Of a stretch of DNA of 64,000 nucleotides, positions 49,061-56,125 are shown one piece after another. The translations under genes and the position numbers were made by a program. Source of the DNA: a virus. The notes under the pieces are model-generated. The model saw nothing but the letters and a program-made list of their open reading frames with translations, was not told where the DNA came from and searched no databases. How positions within the stretch are numbered: position 1 is the first letter of the stretch; each line of letters opens with the position of its first letter. The stretch is taken from positions 1 to 64,000 of the IMG/VR virus record IMGVR_UViG_3300008516_000204; one strand, written 5' to 3'.

Positions 49061-49393
49061 ATGAAGAAAAGTTTGGTAGGGTGGGCTAAAAGTGAACAAT
49101 GGTTTTTAGGTCTTATTAAAACAGTAATGGAAGTTAAAAAAGTTCCTTTCTGGTTATTTGAAGATAAAGATTTTATGGCATCTATTACTTTTGGGGCTTC
49201 TTGTTTTTATTGTGAAGAAGATTTTTTATATTGGTTGGATAAATTCTTAAATGGGCTTTCAAGACATTCTCAAGAATTAGTTAATAGAGTATCTTGTATA
49301 AGAATAGTAGAAGAACTAAAAAGAAGATATGATTTGACAGATGAAAAAGGCAAGAAAGAAATTAGAGAGGAATTGTCAAAGATCACATATTAA
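49061..49393 (+). CDS. Hypothetical protein
   Basis: This 110-residue protein has aromatic helical segments and the Cys pair FYCEEDFLYWLD, ending in a charged helix. I do not recognise it. Confidence 0.55.
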   Translation: MKKSLVGWAKSEQWFLGLIKTVMEVKKVPFWLFEDKDFMASITFGASCFYCEEDFLYWLDKFLNGLSRHSQELVNRVSCIRIVEELKRRYDLTDEKGKKEIREELSKITY

Positions 49394-49402
49394 GGAGAAT
49401 AA

Positions 49403-49618
49403 ATGGAGAAAAATACCATCACAATAGGCAATGTCATCAGGCTTACGCAGGAGAATGGGCGATATACTGTTGAAGAAAAAACCGATGGCAAATGGATAGA
49501 GATAGCGAGATTTGCTCTGGGAATTGATATGATTACCTATGTCAAGGGCTATCTGGATGAGTATGTTGAGCAGATGAAACGATATGGCAACAATATAGAA
49601 GAACAGAAGGAAAAATGA
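49403..49618 (+). CDS. Small beta-rich hypothetical protein
   Basis: A 71-residue protein with NVIRLTQENGRYTVEEKTDG and a C-terminal helix, coupled to the next gene by an ATGA overlap. Unknown family. Confidence 0.5.
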   Translation: MEKNTITIGNVIRLTQENGRYTVEEKTDGKWIEIARFALGIDMITYVKGYLDEYVEQMKRYGNNIEEQKEK

Positions 49619-50328
49619 TTAGACTTAAGACAGATAAAGATATTCAGTTAATTGAGAAGGCAATCGAAATAGGAAAAAATGCTTTATCGGTTGCCAAGCA
49701 AATTACTGTTGTCGGGATTACTACACAGGAGATAGATAGGCAAGTGGAAGCATACATTCTTAAAAAGGGTGCCGCTCCCTCGTTCAAAGGCTACAAGGGC
49801 TTTCCTACTGCTTGTTGTATAAGTTTGAATAATGAGATAGTACATGGATATCCCAGAGATAACAAGATAAAAAGCGGTGATATAGTCAAGATAGATATTG
49901 GTATATGCTTTAAGAGCAGATATTCCGACCAAGCAATTACATTTGTAGTTGGAGAAGGCAAGTCTAAAAAGCATCTTGATTTAGTATATACAACCAAACT
50001 GGCATTAGAGAGAGCAAAAAAGGTTGCTATTCCAAATAATACTTTGAATCAGATTTCGTGGGAAATACAGCGAACAGCACAGGAAAATGGATTGGGTATA
50101 GTTACTGCTTATACAGGACATGGCGTGGGTTTTGAAATTCACGAAGAACCAATTATCAGAAATATTGTTACTCCAAATGAAAATATGCGATTAGTAAAAG
50201 GAATGGTGTTGGCTATTGAGCCGATGTTTGCATTAGGAAAGGGCGATGTTGAAGATAAAGGATATGCTGTTGTAACTAAAGATAATAGTATGTCCTCCCA
50301 TTTTGAGGAAACAATTATCGTAAGATGA
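49615..50328 (+). CDS. map: Methionine aminopeptidase, type I
   Basis: This 237-residue enzyme removes the first Met from new proteins. The five metal ligands are in place: Asp94 (KIDIGI), Asp105 (YSDQAI), His169 (TGHGVG), Glu202 (AIEPM) and Glu232 (HFEETIIV). His77 and His176 also match. Length is typical of the type I form without an N-terminal extension. It overlaps both neighbours. With the deformylase it covers the whole N-terminal Met excision pathway. Confidence 0.93.
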   Translation: MIRLKTDKDIQLIEKAIEIGKNALSVAKQITVVGITTQEIDRQVEAYILKKGAAPSFKGYKGFPTACCISLNNEIVHGYPRDNKIKSGDIVKIDIGICFKSRYSDQAITFVVGEGKSKKHLDLVYTTKLALERAKKVAIPNNTLNQISWEIQRTAQENGLGIVTAYTGHGVGFEIHEEPIIRNIVTPNENMRLVKGMVLAIEPMFALGKGDVEDKGYAVVTKDNSMSSHFEETIIVR

Positions 50329-50930
50329 AAAAGAGTAAGACAAAAAAACTACTGTGTGAATATTGGAATCAGGGCAAAATCTGCGGTCTTGATAGAACTA
50401 AGCATTGCCCCTATACCAAAGCCACCAGTTACAAATGCGAGAGCTGGCTCAAGCGGATAAAACGACGCAAGAAAGGGATACATATTCCTGTGATAATTAC
50501 CGATACAAGAGAAAATTGTGGCTACTTATTCAAGGGCAAAGAGGCAGAGGCAAAAATAGTTATGAAGAAACTGGCAACAGGAGATTACAGTTTGGAAGGC
50601 TTCGAGAACGATATAGTCATAGAAAGAAAGCGGATAAACGAACTCTTTGGGAATTTTGCTGGGGACAGGGAACGATTTATGCGGGAAGTTGAACGAATGG
50701 AAAAAATCCCATATAAGTTTCTCTTGATAGAGGGTTCATTCAAAGATTTAGCCCAAATGAAAAAAGTCCCAGGCAAAGTCAGTATTAAATTAGTGGTGGC
50801 TACCCTCATCAGTTTGATGATAAAGCACAATGTAAAAGTTGTATTCGCTGGAAATCCGAAACTGGCGGAACAGTTGGCATATAGGATTCTTATCAAGTTT
50901 TTTAACTATAAGATAAAAGGGGATGTATAA
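50325..50930 (+). CDS. ERCC4-type structure-specific nuclease
   Basis: This 201-residue protein has an N-terminal Cys/His cluster (CEYWNQGKICGLDRTKHCPY) followed by an XPF/ERCC4 nuclease core: PVIITDTREN (Asp60), ATGDYSLEGF and IVIERKRINEL. The ERK at 100-102 has Arg and Lys swapped from the usual order but keeps the charge. Such enzymes cut branched DNA. The zinc start may help bind DNA. Phage ERCC4 proteins usually act in recombination. Confidence 0.8.
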   Translation: MKKSKTKKLLCEYWNQGKICGLDRTKHCPYTKATSYKCESWLKRIKRRKKGIHIPVIITDTRENCGYLFKGKEAEAKIVMKKLATGDYSLEGFENDIVIERKRINELFGNFAGDRERFMREVERMEKIPYKFLLIEGSFKDLAQMKKVPGKVSIKLVVATLISLMIKHNVKVVFAGNPKLAEQLAYRILIKFFNYKIKGDV

Positions 50931-51304
50931 TGGGAACTAATTACTATTTAAGAACAGATATTTGTAAAAGTTGTAAGAGATATGAAGAGATTCATTTAGG
51001 TAAGCATAGTTTTGGTTGGGTATTCCATCTACAATTTAACGATGGCAAATTTTATGAGCACTGGAGAGGAATGAGAAAATGGCTGAGAGACAAGACAAAA
51101 AGTGGTGCAAAGATATTCGATGAATATGAAAAAGAAGTTAATTTATGCAGTTTTATAAGATTAGTTCAAAAATTCCAGAGAGATAAGAAGAATAGAAGGC
51201 ACAATGATTATGTGAAAAAGAATTTTCCCTATAACCCTGAGTATTTAAAGGATATGATTGTAGATGCAGATAATTTTGAATTTGCTAATTACGAATTTAG
51301 TTAA
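50930..51304 (+). CDS. Conserved phage protein with a zinc motif
   Basis: This 124-residue protein starts MGTNYYLRTDICKSCKRY and continues EEIHLGKHSFGWVFHLQ, a start common to a phage and bacterial family of unknown role. The Cys pair and nearby His may bind zinc. Confidence 0.65.
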   Translation: MGTNYYLRTDICKSCKRYEEIHLGKHSFGWVFHLQFNDGKFYEHWRGMRKWLRDKTKSGAKIFDEYEKEVNLCSFIRLVQKFQRDKKNRRHNDYVKKNFPYNPEYLKDMIVDADNFEFANYEFS

Positions 51305-51330
51305 AAAAAGAGAAATAGAAAGGAAATATA

Positions 51331-51447
51331 ATGGAGTTTATTAGATTCTTACGATTTTGGTGGCGATACAAAGCATTGGGATTTAAAAGATGTTGGAGAG
51401 AAAGAGAGAATTTTAAAAGATTAGTTCGTTTAATAGACGAGTTTTAG
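51331..51447 (+). CDS. Small basic hypothetical protein
   Basis: A 38-residue Arg- and Trp-rich peptide (IRFLRFWWRYKALGFKRCWR) after GAAAGGA, like an amphipathic membrane-active helix. Function unknown. Confidence 0.45.
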   Translation: MEFIRFLRFWWRYKALGFKRCWRERENFKRLVRLIDEF

Positions 51448-51459
51448 GAGGAGAATTAG

Positions 51460-51720
51460 ATGGATTGGTTAGATAAAGAACTTGCTTTTATAACTTGGCT
51501 TTATAAATATAGTAACTTTTTTGGACAGTTAAAGCGGAAAGAGTTTAAGGAATTTCTCACCAGAAAAGAGGCTTGGGAACAATTTTGTAAGGAAATAGGA
51601 GAAGATAGGTGTCCAAACTGTGGTGGTGAATATCAACAGATTGGAAAATATTTCACCGCAGAAGGATATAAGATTTTAATTGATGGCTGTAAAAATTGTG
51701 GGCACACGAGGGAAAGATAA
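51460..51720 (+). CDS. Small zinc-ribbon protein
   Basis: This 86-residue protein has a helical start and a C-terminal ribbon (CPNCGGEYQQ and CKNCGHTRE). AGGAGGAG precedes the ATG. Confidence 0.6.
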   Translation: MDWLDKELAFITWLYKYSNFFGQLKRKEFKEFLTRKEAWEQFCKEIGEDRCPNCGGEYQQIGKYFTAEGYKILIDGCKNCGHTRER

Positions 51721-51721
51721 A

Positions 51722-51961
51722 ATGGCAAATGATGTATGGCTTATGACTCCCGAAATCTATATGGAGATATACAGATTGGCTGTGAAGCATGGCAAGAAGG
51801 TTGGGGATTCGATGGCGGAGGAGTTTAAGGAAATTTTGCAAAAGAGAAAAGGTGAAATCGAGCATCTGGGGACTTCTGATAAGGATGCAGATTTATTGAC
51901 AGGGAATCTTCGTGAAGAAGGTTTGAAAATAATAAACCTCAGAGAACTGGAAAAAGAATGA
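51722..51961 (+). CDS. Hypothetical protein
   Basis: The ATG at 51722, one base after the previous stop, is chosen. The 79-residue product is helical (IYMEIYRLAVKHGKKVGDSM) with a short beta-rich end. Unknown family. Confidence 0.5.
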   Translation: MANDVWLMTPEIYMEIYRLAVKHGKKVGDSMAEEFKEILQKRKGEIEHLGTSDKDADLLTGNLREEGLKIINLRELEKE

Positions 51962-51980
51962 TACTGCGAAAGGTAAACAA

Positions 51981-52190
51981 ATGAAACATCCTAAATTAAG
52001 AGCAAGGAAAAGACCAAAAAGAACGAATATCCGTAAAACTAAGCAAGATATTACAGAAATTATTGAAAATAGTCAAAGAGATATTCGTTGGTATTTGGCT
52101 AAAGATATTATGGATTATTTGAAGAAAAGAGGTATGTTAGATGTCAGGAAGAAAGACAAGAAGAAAAATAAAAAGAAGAAAAAGAAATAA
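51981..52190 (+). CDS. Very basic small protein
   Basis: A 69-residue Lys/Arg-rich protein with GAAAGGT upstream. Its last 50 bases overlap the next gene in another frame, where both are Lys/Arg-rich, so one of the two ends may be overcalled. It may bind nucleic acid. Confidence 0.45.
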   Translation: MKHPKLRARKRPKRTNIRKTKQDITEIIENSQRDIRWYLAKDIMDYLKKRGMLDVRKKDKKKNKKKKKK

Positions 52191-52419
52191 ACATAGATTA
52201 AGAACAAGAGGATTTGTTGAAAATCTTACACATTTCTTTTTAAAAGGAAGAGTTACTGACAAGTATACCAAAATAACTACTTTAATGATTATAGTATTAG
52301 AACTATATTGGACAACATTAGATTCTGTTTGGTTTGCTGTTGAAATGTGGTCTCCAATTCCAGTATTAGTAAACATATTGGTTATGTTATTCTTACTTCG
52401 ATTAATAAATGGGAAGTAG
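52141..52419 (+). CDS. Membrane protein with a basic N-terminus
   Basis: A 92-residue protein with a polybasic start (RKTRRKIKRRKRNKHRLR) and two spans (TTLMIIVLELYWTTLDSVWF and VLVNILVMLFLLRLI). AGAGGT precedes the ATG. It overlaps the previous gene by 50 bases. Confidence 0.5.
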   Translation: MSGRKTRRKIKRRKRNKHRLRTRGFVENLTHFFLKGRVTDKYTKITTLMIIVLELYWTTLDSVWFAVEMWSPIPVLVNILVMLFLLRLINGK

Positions 52420-52422
52420 AAA

Positions 52423-52623
52423 ATGAAAGACCCAAAAAGAATAAATAGAATATCAAAATTGATTGGGAAGATTTGGAGAAAAAATCCTAGTTTGAGATTA
52501 TGCCAATTAATAGGAAATTGCTTTAATTTTAGCACAAACGATACTTCAATAATAAACGATTTATATTATATAGAAGATGACGAATTGGAACGAAGATTAA
52601 GAGAGATATATAAGGAGGAATAA
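52423..52623 (+). CDS. Small conserved phage protein
   Basis: A 66-residue protein starting MKDPKRINRISKLIGKIW and containing PSLRLCQLIGNC and DLYYIEDDELERRLRE. I recognise the layout from small phage and bacterial proteins of unknown role. Confidence 0.65.
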   Translation: MKDPKRINRISKLIGKIWRKNPSLRLCQLIGNCFNFSTNDTSIINDLYYIEDDELERRLREIYKEE

Positions 52624-52625
52624 AG

Positions 52626-52919
52626 TTGAGTCTGCATAAGACATTGAAGCCGAGAAGAAAAAAGGTTCGTTCCGTTCTAAAGAGACATGAAAGATTGGCA
52701 AAGGCTATTAGGGAACGGAATTGGCTCAAAAAGATGGGTGCATATGGTTTACCCAAGTTTAACCCACTAAAATTTAAAGTGAAAAAGAAAGAGGAAGAAG
52801 AGCAAACAACTACATTAGGTAAAGTTGATATTGTAGCACAGCATAAATTAGAGAAAGAAAAATTAAGAGAAGAAAAAAAACAGAGAAAGAAAGGGAAAGA
52901 TACAACTGGAATAAGATGA
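52626..52919 (+). CDS. Small basic protein, Chlamydiae/Verrucomicrobia-type family
   Basis: A TTG start after AAGGAGGAATAAAG gives a 97-residue protein. Its first 55 residues (SLHKTLKPRRKK, SVLKRHERLAK, YGLPKF, then KVKKK) follow the layout of the small basic, rRNA-associated protein known in Chlamydiae, Verrucomicrobia and Planctomycetes. A Lys/Glu-rich extension is added. If the match is right, it hints at the host group and a role at the ribosome. I am moderately sure of the family. Confidence 0.55.
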   Translation: MSLHKTLKPRRKKVRSVLKRHERLAKAIRERNWLKKMGAYGLPKFNPLKFKVKKKEEEEQTTTLGKVDIVAQHKLEKEKLREEKKQRKKGKDTTGIR

Positions 52920-53518
52920 TTAAATATTGCCTATGTGGTAATAAAATAGATAAAAGGTCTAAAAATTGTAGAATATGTGCTAACTTGGGAATAAATAATC
53001 CAAGATATGAATTTAGTAAATATAATATAACTAAAGAATTTTTGATAGAAGAATATCTTAATAATAGAAATTCCATTTCTCAAATTGCAAGAAAGAAAAA
53101 ATGTTCCGAATCTTGTATTTATAGTAAATTGAAGAAATTTCAAATTCGGATTAGGACAAGAAGCGAAGCTAATAAAGGAATAAGTAGAGGTTTGGGTAAG
53201 AAACGACTTCCTTTTACAAAGGTGTGGAAAAGAAGAATTAGTGAAAACCATGCAGATTTTTCTGGTAAAAATAATCCCAGATTTGGTAAAAGATTATCCA
53301 AATAAACGAGAAGAAAAATCAGAACTACAAAAGTCAAACATCATGTTTATTTAAAAGAAAATAAAGACGATACGGTACTTATTAAGCAATCAATTCATCG
53401 TAAATTACACGCATATGCTTATAATTATTTAGTAGAACTTGGTTTAATTAAAAAATATATTAAATGGTTTGAAAAAAAATTGAAAATAAAATTAATGAAA
53501 ACTATGGGGAGGAAATAA
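52916..53518 (+). pseudogene. Homing endonuclease gene with one in-frame TAA
   Basis: The frame has an N-terminal zinc motif (CLCGNKIDKRSKNCRIC), a helix-turn-helix repeat (ITKEFLIEEYLNNRNSI) like that of the 286-1134 protein, and a NUMOD3-like part ending KRLSK. It meets TAA at 53303-53305 and continues without frameshift as TRRKIRTTKVKHHVYLKEN, with the later IKQSIHRKLH and a helical end, up to 53518. NUMOD3 usually has Glu where the stop falls, so a single-base change of GAA would explain it. The nuclease part with KHHVY is lost unless the stop is read. Confidence 0.75.
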
Positions 53519-53524
53519 TAAGTA

Positions 53525-53614
53525 ATGAAAATTGTATTGTACATATTATTAGGTTATGCGGTGATGGCAATAATTTGCTTTTGTTTAGTGGTGAGAACAT
53601 TGAGTAGTATATAA
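53525..53614 (+). CDS. Small single-span membrane peptide
   Basis: A 29-residue hydrophobic peptide (VLYILLGYAVMAIICFCLVV), in the gap before the methyltransferase. The ribosome site is GGGGAGGAAAT. Confidence 0.45.
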   Translation: MKIVLYILLGYAVMAIICFCLVVRTLSSI

Positions 53615-53628
53615 ATGAAGGAGGAAAA

Positions 53629-53739
53629 ATGACATTGACTCCATTACAGCAGTTAATAATTATGGGAACTATCTATGTTTCTGTCTATGTTGGGATAGTT
53701 CTGTTTCTAAGACATTGTTACAGGAAAGATAAAAAATGA
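53629..53739 (+). CDS. Small single-span membrane peptide
   Basis: A 36-residue peptide with one span (LIIMGTIYVSVYVGIVLFL) and a basic tail. GGAGGA precedes it and its stop overlaps the methyltransferase start. Confidence 0.5.
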   Translation: MTLTPLQQLIIMGTIYVSVYVGIVLFLRHCYRKDKK

Positions 53740-55232
53740 AGCTCAAGAACCACCTATATTATTCAGAAAAAGGAATCAGGTTATACAATGCAGATTGTCT
53801 GGATGTTATGCGGAAACTGCCAGATGATTATGTGGATTTGATTGTAACCGATCCTCCTTATGGAATTTCCTTCATGGCAAAGGAGTGGGATACTTTTAAT
53901 GAGGTTAAGGATATTCAAAAAGAATTTAGTAATACTGTTTATGCTAAAAAAGGATTCAAGAAATTACCAAGAAATAAACCCTTTGGAATGATTAAATTTT
54001 TCGTGCCTATTTGGAAAGAAGCATTAAGAGTATTAAAGCCAGGAGCCTTTGCTTTTGTAATGTGTGCTCCTCGTCAGGATGTATTAAGTAAACAGATAGT
54101 AGCATTACAAGAGGCTGGATTTGAAACTGGGTTTAGTAGTGTTTATTGGAGTTATGCAACAGGATTCCCAAAAGCAAGTAATATAGGAAAGAAAATAGAT
54201 AAGAGATTAGGCAAAGAAAGAAAAATTATAGGAAAAAAACCAGGAAATTATGCTGATATTCGTAGAGACAAAAAAACAGGGCAGGATAGTCTTCATGGAG
54301 GGATTGCGACACAAAGAGAAAGAATAGAAAGTTTTATTACCGAACCAGCATCACCACAAGCCAAATCTCTTGATGGTTCTTATGGTGGCTTCCAACCCAA
54401 GCCAGCAGTTGAAATAATAATAGTAGCAATGAAACCTTTATCTGAAAAATCATATATAGACCAAGCATTAAAGAATAAACATGGTATTACATATTTAGAT
54501 AACTGTAGAATTCCTTATGAAAGTGATAATGACAAGAAGAAAGCCAAATTTGGGACTCAAACAGATATCAGGGGGAATGCTTATAATAAGAATAGACCAA
54601 GCGAGGGAAAAATTTATGCTAAAAATGTTTTATCATCCCAAAAAGGTCGTTTTCCCGCAAATTTGCTCGTGAGTAATGATGTATTAAATGATGGTGGGAA
54701 TTACAAAACAGGTAATCTGAATAGACGAGGTAATAGCAAATATTGGGGTTTAAATGGACAGGCTTTAAATCACAAGGGTAGTTCTGGTTCATATTCTCGT
54801 TATTTTTCACTTGATAAATGGTGGATAGAAAGAGTTAAAAAATTACCCCCAGAAGTTCAGAAAGTATTTCCTTATTTAATAGTGCCTAAAGCTAGTAAAA
54901 GAGAGAAAAATAGAGGATGCGAAAATTTACCTAAAAAACAAAAAGTATTTAATGGTCAAAGTAATCAATCATCTAAAGATATAAAAGATGTAGAAGAAAG
55001 ATTTACCACACAACCTACAAGTAATAATCACCCTACTGTAAAACCTATAAAACTCATGAGTTATCTCATTACTTTGGGAAGTAGGGAAAATGACATCGTA
55101 TTAGACCCGTTTGCTGGCTCTGGAACTACCTTGATTGCTTCCAAATTGCTCAATAGAAAAGGAATAGGAATTGAACTAAGCAAAGAATACTGCGAGATAG
55201 CGAAGCACAGGATAAAAGGTCGGTCAAAATGA
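53736..55232 (+). CDS. DNA methyltransferase (adenine-N6 or cytosine-N4)
   Basis: This 498-residue enzyme has the catalytic motif VTDPPYGI near residue 38 and the SAM-binding motif DPFAGSGTT near 455, the order of the beta class. The long middle part should recognise the target. It methylates phage DNA, probably against host restriction. TDPPYG-type motifs are mostly adenine-specific. The specificity cannot be read from the sequence. Confidence 0.88.
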   Translation: MKLKNHLYYSEKGIRLYNADCLDVMRKLPDDYVDLIVTDPPYGISFMAKEWDTFNEVKDIQKEFSNTVYAKKGFKKLPRNKPFGMIKFFVPIWKEALRVLKPGAFAFVMCAPRQDVLSKQIVALQEAGFETGFSSVYWSYATGFPKASNIGKKIDKRLGKERKIIGKKPGNYADIRRDKKTGQDSLHGGIATQRERIESFITEPASPQAKSLDGSYGGFQPKPAVEIIIVAMKPLSEKSYIDQALKNKHGITYLDNCRIPYESDNDKKKAKFGTQTDIRGNAYNKNRPSEGKIYAKNVLSSQKGRFPANLLVSNDVLNDGGNYKTGNLNRRGNSKYWGLNGQALNHKGSSGSYSRYFSLDKWWIERVKKLPPEVQKVFPYLIVPKASKREKNRGCENLPKKQKVFNGQSNQSSKDIKDVEERFTTQPTSNNHPTVKPIKLMSYLITLGSRENDIVLDPFAGSGTTLIASKLLNRKGIGIELSKEYCEIAKHRIKGRSK

Positions 55233-55300
55233 CATTGTTGATTGCAGTGCTTTTAATTTTACTAGTAAGTTATGGAGTAGTTAAATTATTAAACTGGTGA
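55229..55300 (+). CDS. Tiny membrane peptide between two methyltransferases
   Basis: A 23-residue hydrophobic peptide (LLIAVLLILLVSYGVVKLL) overlaps the previous stop by four bases. It could be a membrane micropeptide. Confidence 0.35.
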   Translation: MTLLIAVLLILLVSYGVVKLLNW

Positions 55301-55304
55301 TGAT

Positions 55305-56123
55305 ATGAAGCAATATACTTTAGAACAATTTAAAACCAAATTGAATAAGATCTATTGCTGCGAGTGTTTGAAAGGAATGCAGGCTATACCAGATAAATCT
55401 GTAGATTTAGTAGTTACTTCTCCTCCCTACGATGCTATTAGAGATTATAAAGGATTTGGTTTGGATTTGAATAAAGTTGGAATTGAGTTAGGAAGAATAT
55501 TAAAAGAAGGAGGTATTTGTGTAATAGTTATTCAGGATCAAACTAAAAATTTTAGAAAGTCATTAACTTCTTTTAAAACTATAGTCAATTGGTGTGAAAA
55601 TACAGAGATGGATTTATTTGAGTGTGTAATTTATTCTCGTCAAGGGAGACCTGGAGCTTGGTGGAAAACAAGATTTAGAGTAGACCACGAATATATACCG
55701 ATTTTTTTAAAAGGGAAAAGACCTCAATATTTTGATAAATCTCATTTAACAGTTAAATTAGACCATAATTGGAGCGCAAAAGGAACAACTAGAATGACAG
55801 ATGGGAGAACTTTACATAATACAAGTGGAAATATTGGAAATACTAAAACACAAGGAACTATTTTTCATTATTCCAATTCTGCTTCTGAATCTTGCATTGA
55901 TAAAAAAATTAAACTCAAACATCCAGCAACTTTTCCAGATAAATTAGCGGAAGATTTTATTAAATGTTTTTGTCCAGAGAATGGAATTGTTCTTGACCCA
56001 TTTATGGGAAGTGGAACTACTTTAAAAATGGCTAAATTAAATGGTAGAAAGTTTATCGGTTTTGAAATATCGCAAGAATATGTAGATATCGCTAATAAAC
56101 GATTAGCAGAAATTAAGGATTAA
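55305..56123 (+). CDS. DNA methyltransferase, cytosine-N4 type
   Basis: This 272-residue enzyme has VVTSPPYDAIRDY (the SPPY motif of N4-cytosine enzymes) near residue 37 and DPFMGSGTT near 225. The order is the beta class, and the length is usual for solitary phage enzymes. No restriction nuclease is nearby, so protection of phage DNA is the likely role. Confidence 0.85.
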   Translation: MKQYTLEQFKTKLNKIYCCECLKGMQAIPDKSVDLVVTSPPYDAIRDYKGFGLDLNKVGIELGRILKEGGICVIVIQDQTKNFRKSLTSFKTIVNWCENTEMDLFECVIYSRQGRPGAWWKTRFRVDHEYIPIFLKGKRPQYFDKSHLTVKLDHNWSAKGTTRMTDGRTLHNTSGNIGNTKTQGTIFHYSNSASESCIDKKIKLKHPATFPDKLAEDFIKCFCPENGIVLDPFMGSGTTLKMAKLNGRKFIGFEISQEYVDIANKRLAEIKD

Positions 56124-56125
56124 AT

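Noticed and set aside
52141-52190. Treating only one of the two overlapping Lys-rich genes as real
   Set aside because: Both have ribosome sites and plausible products, so both are kept at moderate confidence.
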